Source: Rugamonas rivuli (GTDB lineage: Bacteria; Pseudomonadota; Gammaproteobacteria; Burkholderiales; Burkholderiaceae_D). Taken from it: DNA of 64,000 nt. Positions 1 through 8,834 of the stretch are shown here, piece after piece (the stretch's first letter is position 1; each line of letters opens with the position of its first letter). The notes under the pieces are model-generated. The model saw only the letters and a list, made by a program, of their open reading frames with translations. It did not search any database and was not told the DNA's origin. The stretch spans positions 101,413 through 165,412 of the forward strand of contig NZ_WHUF01000011.1 of the NCBI RefSeq assembly GCF_009380165.1. Direction: 5' to 3'. A program made the translations under genes and the position numbers.

Positions 1-3000
1 GAATTCCTTTTGTTTATCTTCGGCGTCTTCACGCTGAGTATCGCCTGGCGCGCGCGCAACGAAGCGCGCCAGGCCCGCAAGGTCGCTTCGGAGTTGCAGC
101 GGGACGTGGATGCGCTGCGCGAAATGCAATCGGCGATGCAGCGCGTTGCCGAAGCACGGCAAGCAACGCAGCCCGCGCCGGCTGCCCCTTCTGCGGCCGC
201 GCCGGCCGCGCACGCTGTTGCCCCAACGCCGCCTTCATTTGCCGCTCGGGTGCCCGTTGCGATGCCGACGCCGATACAGGCGCCCGCCGCCGCAGCAGCC
301 GCGCCAGTGTCCACGCCGGCCATCGTCCCAACGCCACCGCCATCCGTGACCGCTCCCGCGCAGCCGAGGCAGGGGCCCGATCCAACGCCTGCGCCTGTGA
401 CCGAGCCGTCGCCTGCCCCTGCGTATGCGTCTGCGTCTGCGTCTGGGTCTGCGCCAACGCCGGCAATTCAACATCCAGCTCCACGCCCCTTCGAACCTAT
501 TCCTCCGCCGACACCACGCCGCGAGCAAGCACCTCCGCAATGGCTGGTGGCCGCCAAGGCCTGGCTCTTCGGCGGCAACCTGGTCGCCAAGCTTGGCTTG
601 CTGATCTTGTTCATCGGCGTCAGCTTCCTGCTGAAGTACACAGCCGCGCGCGTCAGCGTGCCTATCGAATTCCGCCTGGCCGGCATCGTACTGGCAGACA
701 TCGCACTGCTGGCCTGGGGCTGGTGCATCCGCCTGAGCCGCCCCGCGATCAGCCTGCCGGTACAAGGCGCAGCGCTGGCCGTGCTGATGCTGGTGACGTT
801 CGGCGCCTTCCGCATGTACCAGCTGATCCCCGGCTCGCTCGCCTTCGCACTGCTGTTCGTGCTTACCGTCTTCACCTGCCTGCTCGCCGTGCTGCAAGAC
901 GCCATGTGGCTGGCCATCTTCGGCATCGTCGGCGGCTTTGCCGCGCCCATCCTCGCGTCCACCGGCGGTGGCAGCCACATCGGCCTGTTCTCGTACTACG
1001 CGCTGCTCAACGCCGGCGTGTTCGCGCTGGCCCTGCTGCGCTCATGGCGTCCGCTGAACCTGCTCGGCTTCGCCTTCACCTTCGCCATCGGCACCGCCTG
1101 GGGCGTGCTGCGCTACACGCCGGAAAATTATCTGTCGGTGCAATTGTTCCTGCTGCTGTTCTTCGCGTTCTACGTCTCGATCCCGCTGGCTTATGCGCGC
1201 CAGCAATCGGTCAAACTGAAGAACTACGTCGACGGCACGCTGGTGTTCGGCACGCCGATGCTGGGCTTCGGCCTGCAATTCAGCTTGGTGCGCGGCTACC
1301 CGTTCGGCGTGGCCTACTCCGCGCTGGCGCTGGGCCTGCTGTACATCGGCCTGGCGACCGTGCTGCGCCGCCGCGACAAGGTCGCCCTGCTGGCCGACGC
1401 CTTCCTCGCGCTGGGCATCGTGTTCGGCACGCTGGCGATCCCGTTCGCGCTCGACGGCCGCTGGACTTCCGCCGCGTGGGCATTGGAAGGCGCCGGCATC
1501 GTCTGGATCGGCCTGCGCCAGAAGCAGACGCTGGCGTGGGTATTCGGCCTGCTGGTGCAAGCCGGCGCGTGGCTGTCGTTCTTCGGCACCGTCAGTGGAC
1601 TGTCGCCGGAAAGCGCGCTGGAATCCAATTTGTGGCTGGGCTTCATCCTGCTGTCGATCACCGCCTTCCTGATGGCGACCCGCTTCCGCGCGCAGCAGGA
1701 CAGCGGCACGAAACTGTTCACCGCGCTGGCGGCGCTGTTCCTCGCCTTCGCATCGATCTGGATGATCGCCGGCGCCTGGACCGAAATCTTCCTGCGCACC
1801 GACGGCGCCAGCCAGGCCAACCTGCTGGTGGTCAGCGCACTGGTCGCAGCGGCAACACTGTACTTCATCGCCCGCAAGATGGCATGGCAACTGGCCAGCG
1901 GCTTCGCCTTGATCGCCCAGGCCGTTGCAGGCGTGATGCTGGCCGTCCTGGCGCTGACGCAATGGAACTGGATCGAAGCGACACCCGACCTGTTCGACCG
2001 GCCGATCCTGGGTGCAGCCATGATCTGCGCCGGCGCGCTGTTCAGCAGCTGGGCGCTGATGCGGCACGACGGCCGCGAGCCGGGCACCACCAGCTACGGT
2101 CTGTCTCGCCTGACGATGTTGTGGGCCGGCCTGTGGTGGTTCGCGCTGATCCTGCCCGACCTGGCGAGCTGGCTGTCGATCCGCTACCAGATCATGACGG
2201 CCGGCGCATGGACCAGCGACGACATCCTCGGTCCCGGCATCTACGGCATGCTGCTGGCCGCAAACGCGTTTGCGATCGTCACTCTGGCACGCCGCCTGCA
2301 ATGGCCGCGCCTGCGCACGCTGGCCGAGCCCACCTGGATCGGTTTGACGGTCGCCAGCGTCGCCATGCTCGTCAGCCTGTATGGCGGCAATCACTTACCG
2401 GCCGCATCCACATGGCTGGCCTACGCCGCGCTGTGGCTGGCGGGCGAGTGGCTGATGCGCGCCTGGTCCGCCAACGACTGGCCGTTGGGTAGCATCCAGC
2501 TGCACTTGCTGCATTGCGTGCGCACCGGCGGCCTGTGGCTGATGATCTGGCCCGTCGCGGCGATCTGGATCACACGCTGGCTGCACGGCGCCGACAGCGC
2601 CGAAGCGCAGCTGCTGGCCGACGCGGGCTGGGAGACCAGCGCCAGCTGGGTGCGCTTCATTCCGGCCTGGCTGATGATGGCCGCCGTCGGCTGGCTGATG
2701 CAGCGCGCCCGCGCCGGCGGCTGGCCGGTCGCGCCGCTGGCCGACTGGTATCGCCGACGTCTGATTCCATTGGCTTGCGGCTGGGCGCTGACCCTGGTCG
2801 CCGTCTGGAACCTGACGCAGAACGGCGCGATGGCGCCGCTGCCCTACGTCCCGCTGCTCAATCCGCTGGACCTGACCACCTGCTTCGCCATGCTGATGGC
2901 CTACGGCTGCTACCGCCTGCTGAGCGGCAGCGAAGCCGACGGCACAGTGCGTACCTTCCTGCTCGCCAACTGGCCTGCGCATTGGATCGCGCCGATGCCG

Positions 3001-3363
3001 CTGCTGGCGGCGCTGCTGGGCTATGGCTGGCTCAACCTGGCGCTGCTGCGCACCGTCTCGAACTACATGAACGTGCCGTATGAATTCGACGCCATGTTCG
3101 CCTCGCAATTCGTGCAGGCGATGCTGTCGCTGGTGTGGAGCATCACGGCGCTGCTGCTGATGCGCTTTGCTGCCAGGCGCGCGCTGCGCACCGTCTGGAT
3201 CAGCGGCGCGGTGTTGCTGGGACTGGTGGTCGCCAAGCTGTTCCTGGTCGACCTGTCGAACGTGGGCGGCGTCGAGCGCATCGTTTCCTTCCTCGGCGTG
3301 GGCGCGCTGATGGTCGGCATCGGTTATCTTGCACCCTACCCTTCCGCAACGGAGAACAAATGA
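1..3363 (+). CDS. DUF2339 family polytopic membrane protein (5' end outside window)
   Basis: This is a very large inner membrane protein of unknown function. The frame is open to the first base of the window, so the true start probably lies upstream; a TTG at base 10 is the only early candidate. After a short hydrophobic N-terminus comes a charged, coiled-coil-like stretch, then a proline/alanine-rich linker at about residues 50-170. The rest, to residue 1117, is an almost unbroken run of hydrophobic segments (more than twenty). This layout and length match the DUF2339 family. The stop codon overlaps the ATG of the DUF3999 gene (ATGA), so the two are probably translated together. No catalytic motif is evident. 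The family assignment is firm; the role is unknown and is probably in the cell envelope. Confidence 0.85.
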   Translation, partial: EFLLFIFGVFTLSIAWRARNEARQARKVASELQRDVDALREMQSAMQRVAEARQATQPAPAAPSAAAPAAHAVAPTPPSFAARVPVAMPTPIQAPAAAAAAPVSTPAIVPTPPPSVTAPAQPRQGPDPTPAPVTEPSPAPAYASASASGSAPTPAIQHPAPRPFEPIPPPTPRREQAPPQWLVAAKAWLFGGNLVAKLGLLILFIGVSFLLKYTAARVSVPIEFRLAGIVLADIALLAWGWCIRLSRPAISLPVQGAALAVLMLVTFGAFRMYQLIPGSLAFALLFVLTVFTCLLAVLQDAMWLAIFGIVGGFAAPILASTGGGSHIGLFSYYALLNAGVFALALLRSWRPLNLLGFAFTFAIGTAWGVLRYTPENYLSVQLFLLLFFAFYVSIPLAYARQQSVKLKNYVDGTLVFGTPMLGFGLQFSLVRGYPFGVAYSALALGLLYIGLATVLRRRDKVALLADAFLALGIVFGTLAIPFALDGRWTSAAWALEGAGIVWIGLRQKQTLAWVFGLLVQAGAWLSFFGTVSGLSPESALESNLWLGFILLSITAFLMATRFRAQQDSGTKLFTALAALFLAFASIWMIAGAWTEIFLRTDGASQANLLVVSALVAAATLYFIARKMAWQLASGFALIAQAVAGVMLAVLALTQWNWIEATPDLFDRPILGAAMICAGALFSSWALMRHDGREPGTTSYGLSRLTMLWAGLWWFALILPDLASWLSIRYQIMTAGAWTSDDILGPGIYGMLLAANAFAIVTLARRLQWPRLRTLAEPTWIGLTVASVAMLVSLYGGNHLPAASTWLAYAALWLAGEWLMRAWSANDWPLGSIQLHLLHCVRTGGLWLMIWPVAAIWITRWLHGADSAEAQLLADAGWETSASWVRFIPAWLMMAAVGWLMQRARAGGWPVAPLADWYRRRLIPLACGWALTLVAVWNLTQNGAMAPLPYVPLLNPLDLTTCFAMLMAYGCYRLLSGSEADGTVRTFLLANWPAHWIAPMPLLAALLGYGWLNLALLRTVSNYMNVPYEFDAMFASQFVQAMLSLVWSITALLLMRFAARRALRTVWISGAVLLGLVVAKLFLVDLSNVGGVERIVSFLGVGALMVGIGYLAPYPSATENK

Positions 3364-4760
3364 AACATATCCTGATCGCGGCGATGGCCGCCTCGGCCAT
3401 CTCCACCGCAGCGGCCAGCGACGCGCCGCAGGACTACACCCACCTGCTGCCGCTGACCACAAGCGCCAGGCAGGGCGTGCTGCAAGTGCGGCTGCCCAAG
3501 GATGTCTACCTGCACGCACGCTCGCCGCTGCTGGATGACGTGCGCGTGTTCGACGCTAGCGGCGCCTTGCAGCCCTTCGCGCTGCGCACGCCGATGCAAG
3601 CGGTACGCACCAGCCGGCGCGACCTGCCGTTGACGGTCTTCCCGCTGATGGCCGCGAACGCATCGGCCTCGCAGCTGGATCTGGACGTGAGCACCGCGCC
3701 CGACGGACGGCTGCTGTCCGTCAAAGTGCGCCCCGACGAGCAACGCGACAAATCCAACGGCCAGCCGCGCCTGGCGGGGCTGGTGCTCGACCTCGGCAAG
3801 GATGCGGCCGCCACGCCGGTCAGCGCACTGCGCTTCACGCTGCCGTCCGGCCAGCAGGACTACAGCGCGCAAGTCTGGCTGGAAACCAGCACCGACATGA
3901 AACATTGGGACACGGTCGGCGCGGCCGATCTGAACTGGCTGGTCAACAAGGATGCGCAGACGCTGTCCAACGACAGGCTGGAATTCGACGCGCGCAGCTT
4001 CCGCTATGCCCGTCTCAGCTGGCGCAGCGGTGCGCCCTTGCAGTTCGCCGCCATCACGGCCGAGCAGCTGATCCGGGCCGATGTCGCACTGCCCACCGAG
4101 CAACTGCTGCTGCAAGCGGCCACGGGCCGGCAGGCGCAAGACCTGGTCTACGCCGTGCCGCCGGCCGTCGCGCCCAGCAAGGCCGGGCTGCAATTCAGCG
4201 AGCCCAATGTCGTGCTGTCCGGCACGCTGGGCAGCTACCGTGAACTACCGGCAAGGCAAACGGGGCAAGGTCCCACCTGGCGTTTCGATCCGCTGATCAG
4301 TTCCACGTTTTACCGCATCGCGCAGGGCGACCAGGTGCGCAGCTCCGGCGACCTCGACGTGCCGTCCGTGCATGCGACGCAATGGGTGCTGCGGACCACG
4401 GCGCCAACAACGGCAAGGCCCGCTTTACGATTGAGCTGGCAGCCGGCCACGTTGATCTTCCTCGCCAGCGGCAATGGTCCCTACACGCTGGCGGTCGGCC
4501 GCGAACGCGCCACGCCCGCCGTGCGCGAGTTGAATCAGGTAGCGCCCGGTTTCTCGGATGCGGAACTGCAAAAACTGGAACAAGTCAGCGCCGGTCCTGC
4601 GGTTCAGCAGCAAGGCAGCAGCGCCACCGATGCCAGCGCCACGCTGGAAGCCACCAACGCCGCCCGGCAGCGCCTGGTGGTGCTGTGGGGTGTGCTGCTG
4701 CTGGGCGTGGCCGCGCTGGCGTTTATGGTTTGGCGCTTGATCCGCCCAGCACGTTCATGA
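3360..4760 (+). CDS. DUF3999 family exported, membrane-anchored protein
   Basis: This 466-residue protein of unknown function matches the DUF3999 family. The ATG at 3360 overlaps the upstream stop and is followed by a signal peptide (MKHILIAAMAASAISTAAAS). The body is a beta-rich periplasmic region that opens with YTHLLPLTTSARQGVLQVRL. A single hydrophobic helix near the C-terminus (VLWGVLLLGVAALAFMVW) is followed by basic residues, which suggests a periplasmic domain anchored by a C-terminal helix. Translational coupling to the DUF2339 gene suggests one functional unit. The last 38 bases overlap the 3' end of the convergent M20 hydrolase gene. An in-frame extension upstream to 3135 lies inside the DUF2339 gene and is not credible. 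Confidence 0.88.
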   Translation: MKHILIAAMAASAISTAAASDAPQDYTHLLPLTTSARQGVLQVRLPKDVYLHARSPLLDDVRVFDASGALQPFALRTPMQAVRTSRRDLPLTVFPLMAANASASQLDLDVSTAPDGRLLSVKVRPDEQRDKSNGQPRLAGLVLDLGKDAAATPVSALRFTLPSGQQDYSAQVWLETSTDMKHWDTVGAADLNWLVNKDAQTLSNDRLEFDARSFRYARLSWRSGAPLQFAAITAEQLIRADVALPTEQLLLQAATGRQAQDLVYAVPPAVAPSKAGLQFSEPNVVLSGTLGSYRELPARQTGQGPTWRFDPLISSTFYRIAQGDQVRSSGDLDVPSVHATQWVLRTTAPTTARPALRLSWQPATLIFLASGNGPYTLAVGRERATPAVRELNQVAPGFSDAELQKLEQVSAGPAVQQQGSSATDASATLEATNAARQRLVVLWGVLLLGVAALAFMVWRLIRPARS

Positions 4761-6027
4761 CGGCCAGCGTCATCGCCTGGGCGGCGGTCTTGATCGACGG
4801 TTCCGGCACCGGCGCGTAGTACGGCGAGTGGTTAAAGGCGATCGGCTTGCCGCCCGGCCTGGCCGCCTCGGCCACCGCTTTCGGATCGTAGACGCCGGTG
4901 AAGAAGAACATGCCCGGCACACCTTCGTTGACGTAGGCCGAGAAATCTTCGCTGGCCGTCATCGCCGGCATGCGCGCGACGTTGGCGTCGCCAAAGGCTT
5001 TTTTCAGCACGCCCTCGGTGCGCTTGACCAGCGCATCGCTGTTGTCAATCGCGGCGCCACCGGTAATCAGCTCCACATCCGGCGCCGGCGCATCGGCCAT
5101 CGCGGCCGAGGCGTTGGCGACGCGGCGCACGCCGGCCAGCAGTTTCGCCCGTACTTCCGGGCTGTATGAGCGTATCGTGCCGCGCACACGCACCGTGTCC
5201 GGGATGATGTTGCCGACCGTGCCGCCATTGATCGCGCCGATGGTGACGACGCCGAATTCCTTGGGATCTTTTTCGCGGCTGATCACGGTCTGCACGTCCA
5301 CCACGAAACGGGCGGCGATGGTGATCGGGTCGAGCGCCTTGTCCGGCGCCGAGCCGTGGCCGCCGCGACCTTTAAAAGTGATTTCAATCGCGTCCGAGTT
5401 GGACGACACCGGCCCGCTGTTGTAGCCGATGGTGCCATGGGCCAGCGGCCAGGTGTGCAGCGCGAAGGCGTAGTCCGGTTTCGGGAAGCGCTTGAACAGG
5501 CCGTCGTCCAGCATGGCCTTGGCGCCGCTGACGGTTTCCTCGGCCGGCTGGCCGATGAACATCAGCGTGCCCTTCCACTGCGACTTCAGCGCCACCAACG
5601 CGCGCGCCGCGCCCAGCCAGGCGGTCATGTGGACGTCGTGGCCGCAGCTGTGGGCCACCATCGTATCCTTGCCGTCCAACAGCGCGTGCGCCTTGCTGGA
5701 ATAGGCGTAGCCGGATTTTTCCTCCATCGGCAGGCCGTCGAGCTCGGTGCGCACCAGCACGGTCGGGCCGGCGCCGTTCTTGTAGATCGCCACCACCCCG
5801 GTCTTGCCGACTTTTTCCGTCACCTCGAAGCCGATGGCGCGCATCTCGGCGGCCAGCTTGGCGGCCGTGCGTTCTTCCTGGAAGGCGATCTCGGGATGCG
5901 CGTGCAGATCCTTGTAGATCGCATCGAGCTTGGGATACATGCCGTTGATCTGGCTGGCGACGGCGGACGCATCCTGCGCCTGGGCGGCGTGGATGCACAA
6001 TAATGCGGCAACTGGAAGCAGCTTCAT
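4723..6027 (-). CDS. exported M20-family amidohydrolase/carboxypeptidase
   Basis: This metal-dependent amidohydrolase belongs to the HipO/AmhX/IAL branch of peptidase family M20, which removes acyl groups from amino acids or cleaves small peptides. The chosen start gives a signal peptide (MKLLPVAALLCIHAAQAQ), so the enzyme is probably periplasmic. The metal ligand motif HSCGHDVHM has Cys128 and His130, and QPAEET supplies the glutamates. KGRGGHGSAPDKALDP is typical of the dimerisation/lid domain, and the late ligand region is MTASEDFSAYV. The 434-residue length fits the family. The stop overlaps the convergent DUF3999 gene by 38 bp. The substrate cannot be read from the sequence; hippurate-like N-acyl amino acids are one possibility. 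The frame could extend 14 codons upstream, but that would bury the signal peptide. Confidence 0.88.
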   Translation of the reverse strand: MKLLPVAALLCIHAAQAQDASAVASQINGMYPKLDAIYKDLHAHPEIAFQEERTAAKLAAEMRAIGFEVTEKVGKTGVVAIYKNGAGPTVLVRTELDGLPMEEKSGYAYSSKAHALLDGKDTMVAHSCGHDVHMTAWLGAARALVALKSQWKGTLMFIGQPAEETVSGAKAMLDDGLFKRFPKPDYAFALHTWPLAHGTIGYNSGPVSSNSDAIEITFKGRGGHGSAPDKALDPITIAARFVVDVQTVISREKDPKEFGVVTIGAINGGTVGNIIPDTVRVRGTIRSYSPEVRAKLLAGVRRVANASAAMADAPAPDVELITGGAAIDNSDALVKRTEGVLKKAFGDANVARMPAMTASEDFSAYVNEGVPGMFFFTGVYDPKAVAEAARPGGKPIAFNHSPYYAPVPEPSIKTAAQAMTLAVMNVLGGSSAKP

Positions 6028-6076
6028 CGGTGGTTTCCTGGTCCGGGGATAATCGGACCAGCATACCACCGGCGGA

Positions 6077-6658
6077 TCAGGCTGTATGCAACTTCATCGT
6101 GGCCGCGTCGAACTTGCCCTCGACGATCAGCGGCATCACCAGCAGCGACTTGTCGATGGACTGCTCGATCAACTCCTGGTCTTCGCGGCGCGGGCGGTGC
6201 AGCACGAAGTCGGCCACCTGCTGCGCCAGGCTGAGCGTGCGCGGATGGCCGATGCCCAGGCGCAGGCGCCAGTAATCCTGCGTGCCCAGCGCGGCGGTGA
6301 TGTCCTTCAGGCCGTTGTGGCCGCCCGAGGAGCCGCCCTTTTTCAGGCGCGCGGTGCCGGGCATCAGGTCCAGCTCGTCGTGCACGACCAGCACTTCGTC
6401 CGGCGTGATCTTGAAGAAGCGGCACAGGCCGCCCACCGACTGGCCGGAGCGGTTCATATACGTCTGCGGTTCCAGCAGATAGACTTCGTTGCCGGCCACC
6501 GAGCCCTTGGCCATCAGCGCGTTGTACTTGGTCTCGCGCTGCAGGCGCGCGCCGATGTCGTTGGCGAGGTTGTCCACCAGCCAGAAGCCGGCGTTGTGAC
6601 GGGTTTGTTCGTATTCGGGGCCGGGATTGCCGAGGCCGACGATGAGACGTATAGGCAT
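6077..6658 (-). CDS. pth: peptidyl-tRNA hydrolase
   Basis: Pth releases tRNA from peptidyl-tRNA that has dropped off the ribosome, and is a cytoplasmic, usually essential enzyme. At 193 residues the length is normal. The N-terminal signature VGLGNPGPEYEQTRHNAGFW carries catalytic His21. The substrate-binding pattern TYMNRSG and the motif VVHDELDLMPG with its conserved Asp are present, as is GGSSGGHNGLKDI. It is the last gene of the prs-rplY-pth run, a common order in betaproteobacteria. A terminator-like hairpin lies between rplY and pth, so pth may depend partly on read-through or its own promoter. Confidence 0.97.
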   Translation of the reverse strand: MPIRLIVGLGNPGPEYEQTRHNAGFWLVDNLANDIGARLQRETKYNALMAKGSVAGNEVYLLEPQTYMNRSGQSVGGLCRFFKITPDEVLVVHDELDLMPGTARLKKGGSSGGHNGLKDITAALGTQDYWRLRLGIGHPRTLSLAQQVADFVLHRPRREDQELIEQSIDKSLLVMPLIVEGKFDAATMKLHTA

Positions 6659-6700
6659 GACGTGTGGTCGAAAAAAGAGAAACGTGATTATCGCTTAAAA

Positions 6701-6737
6701 AACAAAAACCCCCGCCGGCATGAAGCACTGGCGGGGG
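6701..6737 (-). terminator. rho-independent terminator after rplY
   Basis: An 8-bp GC stem (CCCCCGCC at 6709-6716, GGCGGGGG at 6730-6737) has a 13-nt loop. On the minus strand a T-rich run follows, read from the A-rich bases 6701-6708. The plus strand also carries CTTTTT after the stem, so it could act in both directions. It lies between rplY and pth. Confidence 0.8.
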
Positions 6738-6773
6738 CTTTTTCCTGCAACCGCCCGAAGGCGGCGTCAGTGA

Positions 6774-7406
6774 TTACTTCTTGGCCTTGGCGGCTGGCTT
6801 AGCGTCAGCAGCTGGAGCTTCAGCAGCAGCGGCTTCAGCAGCAACGTGACCAGCTGGTACCGAAGCGGTAGCGATGGTCAGGTTCGAGCCGTGGGTGACA
6901 GCGGTCACGCCAGCTGGCAGAACCAGGTCAGCGATGTGCAGCGAGTGGCCAACGTCGATGGTCGACAGGTCAACGGTCACGAACTCTGGCAGGTCTTTTG
7001 GCAGGCACGAAACTTCGATTTCGTTGGCTACGTGGCTGATGGTGGCGCCGTGCAGTTTGACTGCTGGGGACACGTCGGCGTTAGCGAAGTGCAGAGCAAC
7101 TTTCATGTGCACTTTTTTCGAAGCATCAACGCGCTGGAAGTCAGCGTGCAGAACCAGTTGTTTGTATGCGTGGACTTGGAAGTCGCGCAGCAGAACTTGC
7201 TGGGTCTTGCCGTCGATTTCCAGATCCAGGATCGACGAGTGGAAGGCTTCTTTTTTCAGCGCGTGGTACAGCGCGTTGTGGTCCAGCGAGATGGTCACTG
7301 GCGCTTCGGTACCGCCGTAGATGATGCCTGGGGTTTGGCCCGAATTGCGCAGGCGGCGGCTCGCTCCGGAACCTTGCAATTCGCGTTTGAATGCAACAAC
7401 TTTCAT
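6774..7406 (-). CDS. rplY: 50S ribosomal protein L25 (CTC form)
   Basis: L25 binds 5S rRNA in the large ribosomal subunit. At 210 residues this is the long TL5/CTC form: the N-terminal L25 domain (MKVVAFKRELQGSGASRRLR, then GIIYGG) is followed by a beta-rich C-terminal domain at about residues 95-190 and an Ala/Lys-rich tail. The start at 7406 gives the family N-terminus; a start four codons upstream adds only MELH. The codon choice is strongly biased (for example AAC, CTG and GTC), as expected for a highly expressed gene. It follows prs on the same strand, with a terminator on each side. Confidence 0.97.
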   Translation of the reverse strand: MKVVAFKRELQGSGASRRLRNSGQTPGIIYGGTEAPVTISLDHNALYHALKKEAFHSSILDLEIDGKTQQVLLRDFQVHAYKQLVLHADFQRVDASKKVHMKVALHFANADVSPAVKLHGATISHVANEIEVSCLPKDLPEFVTVDLSTIDVGHSLHIADLVLPAGVTAVTHGSNLTIATASVPAGHVAAEAAAAEAPAADAKPAAKAKK

Positions 7407-7512
7407 GTGTAACTCCAAAAATAACAGGGCTCGCGCCCCGTGTTATGAAGCCCCCGCGACCAGGGTGCTTCGAAAATGAGCTGACTGCGCTCATGAAACC
7501 GGGAAAAGCAAA

Positions 7513-7543
7513 GGCGCGACAAGCAATTTATGCCTGTCGCGCC
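7513..7543 (-). terminator. terminator after prs
   Basis: A perfect 9-bp stem (GGCGCGACA and TGTCGCGCC) encloses a 13-nt loop 27 bp beyond the prs stop. Read on the minus strand it is followed by TTTGCTTTT, as in an intrinsic terminator. It separates prs from rplY. Confidence 0.75.
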
Positions 7544-7569
7544 ATGAAAAACTGGCTAAACAGTTTATC

Positions 7570-8520
7570 TTAGTCGATAAACAGGGAGATCACGGAATCG
7601 CCCTTGATGATGCGTTTGAACGTTTCTGCCAGCAGCGGTGCGCAGGTCAGCTGACGGATCTTGCCGCAAGCCTTGGCCGAATCGGACAGCGGGATCGTGT
7701 CGGTCACAACCAGCTCGTCCAGCGACGAATTGGTGATGCGCTCGATCGCCGGGCCGGACAGCACCGGGTGCGTGCAATACGCGATGACTTTCTTCGCGCC
7801 GCGTTCTTTCAGCACTTCGGCAGCCTTGACCAGGGTACCTGCGGTGTCGACCATGTCATCCATGATCACGCAGTTACGGCCTTCGACTTCACCGATGATG
7901 TTCATCACTTCGGAAACGTTGGCTTTCGGACGACGTTTGTCGATGATGGCCAGGTCGCAGCCCAGGCGTTTTGCCAGGGCGCGCGCACGTACCACACCGC
8001 CGACGTCCGGCGATACCACCAGCAGATCCTGGTAGTTCTTCTTCTGCAGGTCACCCAGCAGAATTGGCGAAGCGTAAATATTATCAACCGGGATATCGAA
8101 GAAGCCCTGGATCTGGTCTGCGTGCAGATCCATGATCAGGACGCGCTCGACGCCCGCTTCTTCCAGCATGTTCGCGACGACTTTGGCCGAGATCGCAACG
8201 CGCGCCGAACGTGGGCGACGGTCTTGACGGGCATAGCCGAAGTAAGGAATAGCTGCGGTGATACGGCCAGCGGACGCGCGTTTCAGGGCGTCGACCATCA
8301 GGATCAATTCCATCAGGCTGTCGTTGGTTGGAGCACAAGTCGATTGCAGAACGAAGACGTCTTTACCGCGGACGTTTTCGTTAATCTCAACCATCACTTC
8401 GCCGTCCGAGAATTTCGAAACGTTTGCCTTGCCGAGAGGGATGCCGAGATTTTTAGCGACCCCTTCTGCCAATGCAGGATTAGCGTTGCCGGTAAAAACC
8501 ATCAGGTTTTCGAAAGCCAT
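7570..8520 (-). CDS. prs: ribose-phosphate pyrophosphokinase
   Basis: Prs makes PRPP from ribose 5-phosphate and ATP, feeding purine, pyrimidine, histidine, tryptophan and NAD synthesis in the cytoplasm. The 316-residue protein is colinear with class I enzymes. It has FSDGEVMVEINENVRGKDVF near the N-terminus, the catalytic loop YARQDRRPR, the ribose-phosphate region DLHADQIQGFFDIPVDN and the PRPP loop VIMDDMVDTAGTLVKAA. It lies just downstream of tRNA-Gln and ispE, an order shared widely among proteobacteria. Confidence 0.98.
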   Translation of the reverse strand: MAFENLMVFTGNANPALAEGVAKNLGIPLGKANVSKFSDGEVMVEINENVRGKDVFVLQSTCAPTNDSLMELILMVDALKRASAGRITAAIPYFGYARQDRRPRSARVAISAKVVANMLEEAGVERVLIMDLHADQIQGFFDIPVDNIYASPILLGDLQKKNYQDLLVVSPDVGGVVRARALAKRLGCDLAIIDKRRPKANVSEVMNIIGEVEGRNCVIMDDMVDTAGTLVKAAEVLKERGAKKVIAYCTHPVLSGPAIERITNSSLDELVVTDTIPLSDSAKACGKIRQLTCAPLLAETFKRIIKGDSVISLFID

Positions 8521-8681
8521 TGGGAGTCCCAGAGATAGTCGATGAAAATTTTTGAAAAGTCGCCAGCGGAAGCCGCGTAGCGCTGTACTTAGATCTTAGT
8601 TGAATGGCTCGCTCTGGGCTGAGCCATCTTTGCTCTACCTGGCCGGAGACTTGCGCCTCGACGGGTCCAGATACAAACGAA

Positions 8682-8758
8682 TGGCAGGGGAACAAGGATT
8701 CGAACCTTGGTATGCTGGAATCAAAATCCAGTGCCTTAACCAGCTTGGCGATTCCCCT
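8682..8758 (-). tRNA. tRNA-Gln (anticodon TTG)
   Basis: Read on the minus strand this is a complete 77-nt tRNA. The 7-bp acceptor stem AGGGGAA pairs with TTCCCCT, and the discriminator G and CCA are encoded. The anticodon arm is CTGGA-TTTTGAT-TCCAG with anticodon TTG. The T arm is CAAGG-TTCGAAT-CCTTG. The anticodon decodes CAA/CAG glutamine. It sits between ispE and prs on the same strand and may be part of that transcript. Confidence 0.97.
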
Positions 8759-8834
8759 ACGCAACTGACTGCTTGTCGTTACATGGCCGGTATTTTACAG
8801 CCATTTTCACGCTAAGCCAAATTTTTTTACTGCA

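Noticed and set aside
8604..8627. 7-bp inverted repeat (ATGGCTC/GAGCCAT) between prs and tRNA-Gln as a terminator
   Set aside because: No T-run follows on the minus strand, and the layout suits a shared tRNA-prs transcript or processing site; the support is too weak to call.
8682..8758. tRNA-Gln as an integration site with an adjacent island
   Set aside because: Both sides are conserved housekeeping genes and no integrase or repeated tRNA end is present.
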